NCBI GenBank assembly: GCA_038501625.1
Contig: JAZAYU010000079.1
Coordinates: 2,480,001 to 2,544,000 of the forward strand
DNA length: 64,000 nt
Reading direction: 5' to 3'
Origin: Corbicula japonica
Taxonomy: Eukaryota > Mollusca > Bivalvia > Venerida > Cyrenidae
Shown: one piece after another, positions 45,105-55,978 of the stretch
Position numbering within the stretch: the stretch's first letter is position 1
How the letters are laid out: each line of letters starts with the position of its first letter
The notes under the pieces: model-generated
Told to the model about the DNA's origin: nothing
The model's database searches: none
The model's input: only the letters and a program-made list of their open reading frames with translations
Translations under genes and position numbers: made by a program

Positions 45105-45722
45105 CTGTAAAAAACCAACACAGATATGGTTCCAATTTACTTCACAGATACACCTTTATTGCATTCGCAGTGTAGAGCCAGATCAACTGGCAAATTCGTG
45201 CCATCTAATCAGAATCTGCACAGTCTGCTTTATTTATTAGGTCATTTTTTACCAAAATGCTAACAGTGCAGATCCTTGTCAGACAGCAAAGTGGTGCTGG
45301 CTCAACTGGATCTTCACTGGTCACACATGCTAAAACAAGCATATACATTTTATATGGAGGATAGGATTAAAGGCTTCTTGAGCTTATTGAGCAGATAATG
45401 GCATTTACTGTTCGTGACCTTGACCTCAATCAAACAGAGCCAGCAATATTTCTCATATTTGTCATGTTTAGTGGTCTTCAAAGTCTTTCATCTATATCTG
45501 ACCCAGAGAAAACCCCCATTAAACACAACATAGCAGTACCTCTTCATCTGAGTTCAATCATCCTGACAAGTTTGGAGACTTTGAGACAAAGGTTAGGATT
45601 TACAGAATGGAAAAGGATTTAACCAAACATATTAAGATCATCGTTAAGCCCAATCATCGCCATCAAAAATGAAGTTTAAAAGATTTTGGGTTATATGGAA
45701 CTCATGTTATCAAGGGAAAAGG

Positions 45723-46605
45723 GACAAGCAAATTCGTTGAAATGATATCCCCTGCTGAATAAGGCAAACTAGAATTTGGTGTTGTGCAGAACATCTGAAA
45801 GAGGCATAACTCAAAATCTATATGGGTGTTCAGTTGAAAATTTGTGTCTCCCTCTGGTACTATGTCTGAATAAAAATGCACATATAGACAAGAGTGCCAA
45901 ACTGACACAAAATACGCCTGTCAGTTTTAAAGTAATCAGTTTGTGGACAATTCAAGGGCCATAATTCAGGAGTGCCTGGGGGGATTTGGCAGGTTATAGA
46001 ACTTGGTCGAGATATTATGCCCACCAACATATTCACCAAGTTTGATAAAGACCGCATGAAAGCTCTTTGACTTAGCTGAAACAGTAATTTTGGACAATTC
46101 AAGGACCATAATTCAGGAGTGCCTGGGGGGATTTGGCTGGTTATAGAACTTGGTCGAGATATTATGCCCACCAACATATTCCCCAAGTTTGATAAAGACA
46201 AGATGAAAACTCTTTGACTTAGAGAGCGTAAACCCTTATTTTGGACAATTCAAGGGCCATAATTCAGGAGTGCCTGGGGGGATTTGGCTGATTATAGAAC
46301 TTGGTCGAGATATTATGCCCACCAACATATTCACCAAGTTTGATAAAGACAGGACAAAAACTCTTTGACTTAGAGAGCGGAAACCCAAATTTTGGACAAT
46401 TAAAGGGCCATAATTCAGGAGTGCCTGGGGGGATTTGGCTGATTATAGAACTTGGTGGAGACATTATGCACACCAACATATTCACCAAGTTTGATAAAGA
46501 CCTGATGAAAACTCTTTGACTTAGAGAGCGGAAACCCTGTGGACGCCGCCGGCCCGCCTGCCGCAGGTGTTCCCATAATACGTCCCGTTTTTCAAACAGG
46601 CGTAT
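45723..46605 (+). mobile_element. Pearl/HINE-like element, ~150-bp core x4
   Basis: Left end ACAAGCAAATTCGTTGAAAT then ATATCCCCTGC. Four core units with AGGGCCATAATTCAGGAGTG and ATTATGCCCACCAACATATT (46075-46530). Right end is a hairpin ATACGTCCCG...CAGGCGTAT (46578-46605) and an A-run. The left end is shared with the element at 51667 although core and right hairpin differ. Confidence 0.65.
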
Positions 46606-47140
46606 AAAAAAGGGGGCATAATTCCATCTTGACATAAAGAACTTGGCATCATCATGAGCGTGTTGTCATGAGCAATATAATTTGAAAGTTTGAGGAAGAA
46701 GTATTGAGAAATGGCAAAGTTATTGTCAATGTTAAGTTTTTTTTGTGTCAAAATCCAAGGACAAAAGGGTGGCATAACTCCATGAAATGTGACCTTGACC
46801 TATATAATTTGACAATCATGAGCATGTTGTCATAAGCAATATAATTTGTAAGTTTTAGTAGGAAATTTTGAGAAATCGCAAAGTTATAGCCAATGTTAAG
46901 TTTTCTTGCCAAAATCCAAGAACAAAAAGGGGCATAACTCCACCATGTGATCTTGACCTAAAGAATTTGGCATCATGAGCATGACTTGTCATAAGCAATA
47001 TATTTTTGGAAGTTTCATTAAGAAATATTGAGAAATGGCAAAGCTTTCTTTTAACTTTTCCTTTGGATTTTTTATGATTTTGCCTGACGTGTTCTCCAGT
47101 TGGTGATGCTATACATGTAGTAAATTTGAAGAAAGTTATT
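46606..47140 (+). repeat. ~165-bp tandem repeat, ~3 copies
   Basis: Units share GGCATAACTCCA, ATGAGCATG.TTGTCATAAG and TTGAGAAATGGCAAAG. A diverged relative lies at ~60455-60835. Confidence 0.6.
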
Positions 47141-47429
47141 ACAGGCATTGCCATACTAGTCCGGGATAGGGGGTATTCGCTGTTATAATAATCGACATTT
47201 AAACATTCATTTCCAGAAAACGGTTCAATTTATGTAATTCGTTTCATTTAAATAATTTGGCTACAATTTATGGACTTTAATAAATTTTTCTCAAGCATAC
47301 CTGATTCGGAGACTGTACTGATACAACGTATCACTAATGACTCGAATCACAATATACCAGTATACTGGTATACATGTACTGGTAATACCGCCTAGGCGCC
47401 TACCACTATAAATGGCTGCACAGGATTTT

Positions 47430-47976
47430 ACATTTACATTGTAAAACACAAGGGACCATAACTTATTCTGGTTTTAATGGGCATGGCCAAAAACAAAACA
47501 CTAGGTGCGTAACTTCACATGATGGTCAACATTCATGTAGTTTCATGACTGTGACTTATACTTTTGGTGTTGTGCATGACACAAGATTAAATGCTTAATG
47601 CATTATATTGAAAGGGGCCATCACTCTAGTTTTAATGGGTATGACCAGAAACAAATGTGCACAACTAGACATGATGGTCAACATACCTGTGAAGTTTCAT
47701 GCTTGTGGCTCTTTTTGAGTTGCACATGACAAAAGATTACATGGTTAATGTACAAGACTGAAATACATAAGGGACCATAACTCAAGTTTTAATGGGTGTG
47801 GCCAGAAAACAAACCCCAGGTGCACAACTAGATATGATGGTCAAGATACCAGTAAAGTTTCATGATTATGGCTCTCGTACTTTCTGAGTTACATGCAACA
47901 CAATTTTCGGACAGACTGAAGGACAGATGTTCAAGGGCAAACCTTTAAGCCCCTATGTTTCGGAGTGGGGGCATAA
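47430..47976 (+). mobile_element. Tandem-core element with terminal hairpin
   Basis: Three ~155-bp units (AAGGGACCATAACT, then TTTTAATGGGTATGGCCAGA and ATGATGGTCAACATACC), then GGACAGA spacing and the hairpin GCCCCTATGTTTCGGAGTGGGGGC at 47951-47974, then an A-run. Confidence 0.6.
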
Positions 47977-48002
47977 AAAACTGGACTGGAGTAGTAATCA
48001 AT

Positions 48003-48062
48003 CAAACGACTGTCAAGTCAAAGCACACTCAATCTAACCGCTCTGCCACTCACTTATACGAG
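48003..48062 (-). repeat. tRNA-derived SINE fragment
   Basis: Minus strand GAGTGGCAGAGCGGTTAGAT is a near-perfect tRNA A-box, with a decayed B-box (GTCGTTTGATTGATTA) ~40 nt on. Too damaged for a tRNA gene. Confidence 0.4.
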
Positions 48063-48217
48063 TTATTGAATTGAAGAGAATAAATTTATGTTTTGGAATG
48101 CATGATTTAATTTCTGAGTAAACCCCATTTTTAACCAGTATCAAAGGAACATAATTCTCCTAAACTTCAGTGGATTGTGACAGCATTTGATATCCATCAT
48201 TCCCCGATTCATATATA

Positions 48218-48325
48218 GTTACTGAAAAATTAAAGATATATGATCAATGTTGTTAAAACGTTGGTTTACAATGTTCTTTGGTTAACAATGTTCTAACAAC
48301 ATTGATCATATAACTTTAATTTTAA
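48218..48325. mobile_element. Hairpin MITE
   Basis: Inverted halves: AATTAAAGATATATGATCAATGTTGTTA and TAACAACATTGATCATATAACTTTAATT-like arms around GTTTACAATGTTC/GGTTAACAATG. A fragment recurs at ~48866-48900. Confidence 0.6.
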
Positions 48326-48329
48326 TTAA

Positions 48330-49449
48330 GTAACTTTAATTTCTTAGAATTAATGTCAAACTTGACATATAACAAGGTACATCATTTTTATATAATTTTG
48401 GACAATTTTCTTCGATTCTGCAATGATGAGATTAATTACTTAGCAGTTAGATAAAAGATGTTGCAGCATTTTGGACCTCGTCACAAAAGCAACTGAAGAT
48501 TTTGTGACAGGGCTTTTTTCCTTCTATAGCAGGGGCTGTTATTGGGCGCCTTCCCCTCAGAAAATTTCATTAAAATCATGCAGTTTTCCCCAAAAAGTAA
48601 CTTTACATCAGGTTTTTTCATTCCCCCTTAGAGAAAAAATGAAGCTATTTTCCCCAAAAGTATAGGGCGTGGGCACCTCCCCCAGGCACTGAAAAAAAGC
48701 CTTGTGTGACTTGGTTTTACCCATACCCTGGTTAAAAGTCATTGGTTTATGAAAGCACGAGGGTATTATAATGGCAATAGCACAAAAAGGAAGTAAAAAT
48801 GATGTATTAATGATGTACTATGTTATATTTAACGTTTTAAGTGCTTAGTCCAATTCCATATTGAGAAATTAAAATTATATGATCAGTGTAGTTAGAACAC
48901 TGGTGAAGTGTAAACATTCATGATTAGGTCCTACAAAATCTGACTTTCCTGTGCCAAGATGAGACCAACGGGCAGAAAAGTGTAACACAGGCAAATGGGA
49001 TGGACAACACTAAAACATTACTTTTAACAGCAAACAATAAATGGGTCCTTTATACAGAACTGTGATAATTTGCTATAACTGCTCAGAAAGAAATCAAAAT
49101 GGTGGCTTAGAAGTTTATTTGATACAAGTGAACCATAACCTGATAAACTGAATCAAATGACTCTACCAGTATTAAATAACCATTTAAAATTTTGAACACA
49201 ATTTACCAATTAAAATTAACAAAATTCATTGCCATAAAATACAGATAAATTTTTCAAACACAATCTATACTACTCAGTTTGCTAAGCACCACAAATATTT
49301 TTGTATGCATCCTCTTTTGCAGTATGCCAGTTATTAGTTTTATTTTTTGTATGCCCCCAATTATTCAGGGTCACCTTGTCTGACTATCATTAAAGATTAT
49401 GTGTACACTGGGGGCCTTCTCAATACATCTCTAAACACTTTCCAATGTA

Positions 49450-49483
<34 letters not shown>

Positions 49484-49829
49484 GAAATGTAGATTTCACA
49501 ATGATGTGTGGTTAACATGCTGCTTAGCAAACTTTAAGTAGTATATATACACCAAAATCCCTCATCATAACCACCTTCATTATAAGACCACTATTTTGGT
49601 TCTTTTTTTTTAACAGTTTTGCACTATTTTCTACCCCAAAACTAAGACCATCTCACTATAAAGACCACTTTGGTCCAGTCCCACAGGTGGTCTTTAAGTA
49701 GCCAGGTTTCAATTTACATTTAACCTTACAATCTAGCTATCACTAGATAATCTGTGTTTAATGACAACAACAAAAGAAGCAACATAAACTACTGAGGATG
49801 CCATTCACAGGTCTATATGTATATTTAAA
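48330..49829. other. Intergenic, simple repeat at 49451-49483
   Basis: Contains an (AAT)n microsatellite at 49451-49483 and nothing else I can name. The frame 48471-48665 shows no domain. Confidence 0.4.
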
Positions 49830-51280
49830 CTAGAAATGTGTCCATGGGACACGGATGCCCCCGCTATGCATCGTTTTCAGATACTAAAGGCAATGATGGG
49901 AATAATAGCATTTCAAAGACAGTGATGTTCGAGTAATTATAAGAATATGCATAAACTTGATGATCAAGTAAATTATTTACATTTGTGGCACTGTTGTCTT
50001 CTCATTACGGAAATGTCTGTGAAGAAGTTGGTAGTAATGCAATGCAATGTCATAGTGAACATTTGTGCCAAGTTATTTTGAAATTCCTTCCTTCATAAAG
50101 AAGTTATAGCCCGAACAAGTAAATTCAAGTTTTAGTAACTGTGACCTTGACCTTGGACTTACCGGCATGGGTAATGTACGCAAGACACCACCTTGTCATG
50201 GTGAACATTTGTGCCAAGTTATTTTGAAAACCCTGAATTCAAAACAGTTATAGCCCGGACAAGGAAATTCTATTTTTAGTAACAGTGACCTTGACCTTGG
50301 ACCTACAGGCATGGACATGGTACACGACTCACCACCTTGTCATGGTGAACATTTCTGCCAAGATATTTTGAAATTACTCTATTCCTAACGTAGTTACAAC
50401 CCTGACAAGAAAATTCTTTTTAAGTTACAGTGATCTTGACCTTGGACCTACAGGCATGGGCATGGTACGGGACACACCATCTTGTCATGATGAACATTTG
50501 TGTCAAGTTATTTTGAAATCGATCTATTCCTAACAAAGTTACAGCCCGAACAAGAGAATTCTATTTATATTAACAGTGACCTTGACCTACAGGCATGGGC
50601 ATGGTACGCGATACACCGCCCTGTCATGGTGAACATTTGTGTCAAGTTATTTTGAAATCCCTCCATTTATAATGAAGTTACAGCCCAGACAAGAAAATTC
50701 TATTTTTAGTAACAGTGACCTTGACCTTGGACCTTCAGGCTTGGGTATTGTGCGGACACACTGCCTTGTCAGTGAACATTAGTGCAAAGTTATTTTGAAA
50801 TCTCTCCATTCATAACAAAGTAACAGCCCGGAAAAGAGAATTCTATTTTTAGTAACAGTGACCTTGACCTTTGACCGACAGGCATGGGCATGGTACGCGA
50901 CACATCGCCCTGTCATGGTAAACATTTGTGCCAAGTTATTTTGAAATCCCTTCATTCATAACAAAGTAACAGCCCGGACAAGAAAATTCTATTTTTAATA
51001 ACAGTGACCTTGACCTTCCACTTAAAGACTTGGGCATGTACGTGACATACCGTCTTGATATGGTGAACAATTATACCAAGTTATTCAAAAATCCAATAAG
51101 AAATAATAAAGTTACAGAGCGGACAAGATTTTGCAAGAAAATTCTATTTTTATTAACAGTGACCTTGACCTTGGACCTACAGGCATGGGTATTGTCACGA
51201 CATACCGCCTTGTTATGGTGAACATTTGTGCCAAGTTATTTTGAAATCCCTCCATTCCAAACAAAGTTGAGGGCAAAGTG
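49830..51280 (-). mobile_element. Helitron-like end plus ~150-bp tandem core
   Basis: On the minus strand the element ends with a perfect hairpin (GTGTCC CAT GGACAC, 49852-49838), ATTT and CTAG (49833-49830), followed by T: the Helitron 3' signature (hairpin then CTRR, insertion before T). The core holds ~8 units with AGTGACCTTGACCTTGGACC and GTGCCAAGTTATTTTGAAAT, the reverse complement of the family at 8849-11261. Confidence 0.65.
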
Positions 51281-51483
51281 TATATTTTTCTTAACACAAA
51301 ATGTAAGTGAAAAAGGGGCATAATTTGAAAAATATTGGAAGCAGGGTAATGGGTCTTGTTGGTTATGATGTAGATTTTGATGGTGAAAATATATTTCAAG
51401 TTTCAAGGCAGTATCTCAAGTAGTTTTAAAGTTATGGGCAAAATGCATATTTTGCTTAACACAAAATATAAGAAACAAGATAT

Positions 51484-54400
51484 ATTCCTATTAAAACTAA
51501 TGTAAATGGAAGTATCAAAGGACCATAACTTCTGAACGGAACATGTAAGAGCAAAACCCCACCTTTATGCACAACAACGTATCAGGCCAAGCATTGCAGT
51601 AAAGTTTCATCAAATCCCCAGCAGAGGTGTAGGAGGAGTTGCATTCACGAGATATACTCCTATTAAAACAAGCAAATTCGTTGAATTTATATCCCCCGCC
51701 GAGTACTGGTTATTACTAACACAACAGCTGAAGTCATAGGGCTTTATTTAGATATTTATTATGGATGGCAAAAAAGGTGAAAAAAAAACTTCAGATGGTG
51801 AAAAGGGTTGGGCAGCTCACCAGAATATAAAAGTGAGACAAAAAGTCTTCAAGTTGTTGAAATGAAGAATGCAGTAGTAAAAATATAGTGCTGTATTTAA
51901 AAGAAATCTATGCAGAAGTTGCATAGAAGTAGCATATAAACGAATACTACTCTATATGCATAGTGCATAACTTATCAAAGGGCCATAACTCTGTGTTAAA
52001 CGGTCAGACCAGAACAGGACAACAATATGGGCATCTTGTCTTGGTATTGATGGTTTCCATAGATTCCTGCTGAGAAATAGCAAGGAAACAAATACTGCTC
52101 TACAAGCAAAATGCATAACTTATCAAAGGGCTATAACTCTGTGTTAAAGGATCTGACTGAATCAAGATGACAATATGTGCGTCTCCTCTTGGTATTGATG
52201 GTTCCCAGAAAGTTTCATTAAAATCCATCCAGTAGTTGCAGAGAAATAGCGTGGAAACAAATTCTGCTCTATTTGCATAAGGTATAAGTTATCAAAGGGC
52301 AATAACTCTGTGTTAAACAGTCTGACCGGAACAAGATGACAAAATGGGCATCTCATCTCAGTATTGATGTTTCCCAGAAAGTTTCATTTCAATCCATCGA
52401 GAAGTTGAAAAGAAATATAGCAGAAACAAATACTGCTCTATTATGCATAAGTCATCAAAGGGCAATAACTCTGTGTTAAACAGTCTGACTGGAACAAGAC
52501 AACAATATACACATCTCTTCTTGGTATTGATGGTTCTCAGAAAGATTAATTGAAATCCATCCAGTAGTTGCAGAGAAAAAGAGGAAAAGAATACTGTTCT
52601 ATAATATGCATAATGCATAAGTTATCAAAGGGCCATAACTGTGTTAAATAGTCTGACAGGAACAACAGGATGATATGCACATTTCCTCTTGGTATAGATG
52701 GTTTCAAGAAAGTTTCATTGAAATCCATCCAAAAGTTGCAGAGAAATAGCGCGGAAATAAATACTGCTATATATGCATAATGCATAAGTTATCAAAGGGC
52801 AATAACTCTGTGTTAAACAGTCTGACTGGAACAAGACCAGGACATGCGCATCTCTTCTTGGTATTGATGTTTTCCAGAAAGTTTCATTGAAATCCATTCA
52901 GTAGTTGCAGAGCAATAGCATGGAAATGAATACTGCTATATATGCATAATGCATAAGTTATCAAAGGGCCATAACTCTGTGTTCAACAGTCTGACTGGAA
53001 CAAAACGACAATATGCGCATCTCCTATTGGTATTAATGGTTCTCAGAAAGATTCATTGAAACCCATCCGCTAGTTACAGAGAAATAGTGCGGAAACGAAT
53101 ACTGCTCTATATGCATAATGCATAAGTAATCAAAGGGCAATAACTCTGTGTTAAATGATCTGACCGAAACAAGACAATGATATGCGCATCTCCTCTTGGT
53201 ATAGATGGTTTTCAGCAAGTTTCATTGAAACCCATCCGCTAGTTATAGAGAAATAGCGCGGAACAAATACTGCTCTATATGCATAATGCATAAGTTAATG
53301 AAGGGCAATAACTCTGTGTTAAATGGTCTGACCAAAACAAGACAAAGATATGCGCAACTCCTCTTTGTATAGATGGTTTTCAGCAAGTTTCATTGAAATC
53401 CATTCAGTAGTTGCAGAGAAATAGCGCGGAAACGAACACTGCTCTATATGCATAATGCATAAGTTATCAAACGGCAATAACTCTGTGTTAAATGGTCTGA
53501 CTGGAACAAGACAAAGATATGCCCATCTCCTCTTGGTATTGATGGTTCTCAGAAAGATTCGTTGAAATCCATCCAGTGGTTGCAGAGAAATAGCTCGGAA
53601 ACGAATACTGCCCTATATACATAATGCATAAGTTATCAAAGGGCCATAACTCTGTGTTAAATGGTCTGACCGAAACAAGACAACGATATGCGCATCTCCT
53701 CTTGGTATAGATAGTTTGCAGCAAGTTTCATTGAAATCCATTCAGTAGTTGCAGAGAAATAACGTGGAAACGAATACTGCCCTATATACATAATGCATAG
53801 GTTATCAAAGGGCCATAACTCTGTGTTAAATGGTCTCACCGGAACAAGACGACGATATGCGCATTTCCTCTTGGTACTGATACTTCCTACAGAGTTTCGT
53901 TGAAATCCATTCAGTAGTTGCAGAGAAATAGCGCAGAAACGAATACTGCCCTATATACATAATGCAGAAGTTATCAAAGCGCCATAACTCTGTGTTAAAT
54001 GGTCTGACCAGAACAAGACGATGATATGCGCATCTCCTCTCAGTACTGATACTTCCCACAGAGTTTCATTGAAATCCATCCAGTGGTTGCAGAGAAATAG
54101 CCCGGAAACGAATACTGCCCTATATACATAATGCATAAGTTATCAAAGGGCCATAACTCTGTGTTAAATCGTCTGACCGGAACAAGACGACGATATGCGC
54201 ATCTCCTCTCGGTACTGATACTTCCCACAGAGTTTCGTTGAAATCCATCCAGTGGTTGCAGAGAAATAGCCCGGAAACGAAATTCGGACGGACACCGTGA
54301 CGACGTGACGGACGGACAACGCCAAAACAATATCCCCCTCCCGATTTCATCGGCGGGGGATAACTAATGTAAATGGAAGTATCAAAGGGCCATAACTTCT

Positions 54401-55097
54401 GAACAGAACATGTAAGAGCGAAACCCCACCTTCATGCACAACAACATTTAAGGCTAAGCATTGTGGTCAAGTTTCATTGAATTACCACCAGTAGTGTAGG
54501 AGTTGCATTCACGAGATATACTCCTATTAAAACTAATGTAAATGGAAGTATCAAAGGGCCATAACTTCTGAACGGAACATGTAAGAGTGAAACCCCACCT
54601 TTATGCACAACAACATATCATGCCAAGCATTGTGGTCAATTTTCATTAAATTCCCACCAGTAGTGTAGGAGGAGTTGGGTTCACGAGATATACTCCTATT
54701 TAAACTAATGTAAATGGAAGTATCAAAGGGCCATAACTTCTGAACGGAACATGTAAGAGCGAAACCCCACCTTCATGCACAACAACATATCAGGCCAAGC
54801 ATTGTGGTCAAGTTTCATTAAATTCCCACCAGTAGTGTAGGAGGAGTTGCGTTCACGAGATATACTCCTATTAAAACTAATGTAAATGGAAGTATCAAAG
54901 GGCCATAACTTCTGAACAGAACATGTAAGAGCGAAACCCCACCTTCATGCACAACAACATATCAGGCCAAGCATTGTGGTCAAGTTTCATTAAATTCCCA
55001 CCAGTAGTGTAGGAGGAGTTGCGTTCACGAGAATATCGGACGGACGGACGGACAGGAGCAACTCTTAATGCCCGTCGCCATTTCATGGCGGGGGCAT
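51484..55097 (+). mobile_element. Tandem-core element split by a nested element
   Basis: Five ~165-bp units with AAACTAATGTAAATGGAAGT, CATAACTTCTGAACGGAACA and CACGAGATATACTCCTATTA: one at 51484-51666 and four from 54362 to ~55030. Right end GGACGGACGGAC then the hairpin TGCCCGTCGCCATTTCATGG... (55070-55090) and an A-run. Interrupted by the 2.7-kb element 51667-54361. Confidence 0.75.
51667..54361 (+). mobile_element. Nested Helentron/HINE-like element, ~168-bp core x14
   Basis: Left end AACAAGCAAATTCGTTGAAT then TATCCCCCGCCGA. About 14 core units (TGCATAAGTTATCAAAGGGC, then AACTCTGTGTTAAATGGTCT and CATTGAAATCCATCCAGTAG) from ~51955 to 54290. Right end GACGGACGGACAACG and the hairpin ATCCCCCTCCCG...CGGCGGGGGAT (54331-54361). 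The left TATCCCCCGCCGA is inverted relative to the right TCGGCGGGGGAT. It sits in an intact unit of the host element with no target duplication. Frames across it are by-products of the repeats. Confidence 0.75.
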
Positions 55098-55173
55098 AAA
55101 AAAAGCAACAGTGGAAAGTGTTGTTTTTGTCTGCTAAAAATAGGACCAACATTGAGCTCTGTCCATCACCAAG

Positions 55174-55309
55174 GCTAAAGGTTATAAAACTGAGGTTGAA
55201 AACCAGTCTCAAATCTCAAGCATCTGATTGGCTGACTGGTTGCCATTTCAGCCAATCAGATGCTTGAGACTTGAGACTGGTTTCTATGCTCAGTTTTATA
55301 ACCTTTGGC
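55174..55309. mobile_element. Palindromic MITE (CAAT-core family), best copy
   Basis: 136 bp. GCTAAAGGTTATAAAACTGA mirrored by TCAGTTTTATAACCTTTGGC; centre ATCTGATTGGCTGAC...CAGCCAATCAGAT. Arms match over nearly their full length. Confidence 0.85.
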
Positions 55310-55978
55310 ACAAGAGCATTTGTTTTTCATAAAAACATTCTTAAAATGCATAATTGAGGCTTCAAATAATGTCTTTAGTATATTTTGTTTCTGCAAATTT
55401 TGTAAATCTGTGTTTATCGATACATCCTGCAGATCCTAATGAAAAGTAATTTTTTATAGACTAAAAGTATGTTAACTGTGTATTATGTTGAGAAAACTTT
55501 ATGGGAAAAAAACCAGAGCATTTTGTTGCATTGACAGTCATATTTTATACAAACTTTGAATCAATGTTACTGATCCCATGATTATAGAACTTTTTTGAGC
55601 TTGAAAATTTTGATGGGTTCATTTCTGTTCATTATATAAAACAATTTAAACTGTAAATTTGACATAATTGATCTAAATAACAACTGACGAACAGAAAGTT
55701 ATGGTATTTCTTATTTATGAACTCTGTATCTTCTAGACACTGTTTGAGCACAGAAATGAGTTGAGCATGAAAATAAGTTTTATATTCAAAGGGCCTGATC
55801 ATACATTGTAGACAAAAGTATTTTCTGCTGTGATGTCTTTACAGTTTGTTTAAGTGTATGTTTTCTAATTCTATACACTGTCCATGTCACATTTTTTCAC
55901 ATTGTGGCAATTACATTTACATGTAACCCATAAACCCCGTATCATCATCATCGCCACTTTCAGTTTCATGATTAAGTG
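55310..55978. other. Intergenic, nothing recognised
   Basis: AT-rich sequence between the MITE and the dead hAT transposase; possibly the 3' flank of that transposon. Confidence 0.35.

Larger units (their letters stand above)
40097..45371. mobile_element. Cluster of seven copies of one ~240-bp palindromic MITE
   Basis: Copies at 40097-40337, 40588-40820, 41368-41576, 42770-42986, 44471-44669, 44841-44998 (partial) and 45137-45371. Each runs TTAACCCTTTACTCCA... ...GGAGTAAAGGGTTAA and carries several inverted copies of AGTGTAGATCCAGATCAG / CTGATCTGGATCTACACT. Ends include TTAA. No coding capacity. Fragments also occur at ~58545-58605 and ~59810-59890. Four or more copies sit in introns of the LAP2-like gene. 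Confidence 0.85.

Noticed and set aside
45520..45600. Further upstream exon of the LAP2-like gene ending before GTACTG at ~45545
   Set aside because: All three frames have stops within a few codons of any possible acceptor.
51900..54350. A family of ~60-95-residue minus-strand ORFs with shared IALFLCNHWMDF-like words
   Set aside because: They repeat with the 168-bp core unit and have no start or domain logic; products of the repeat.
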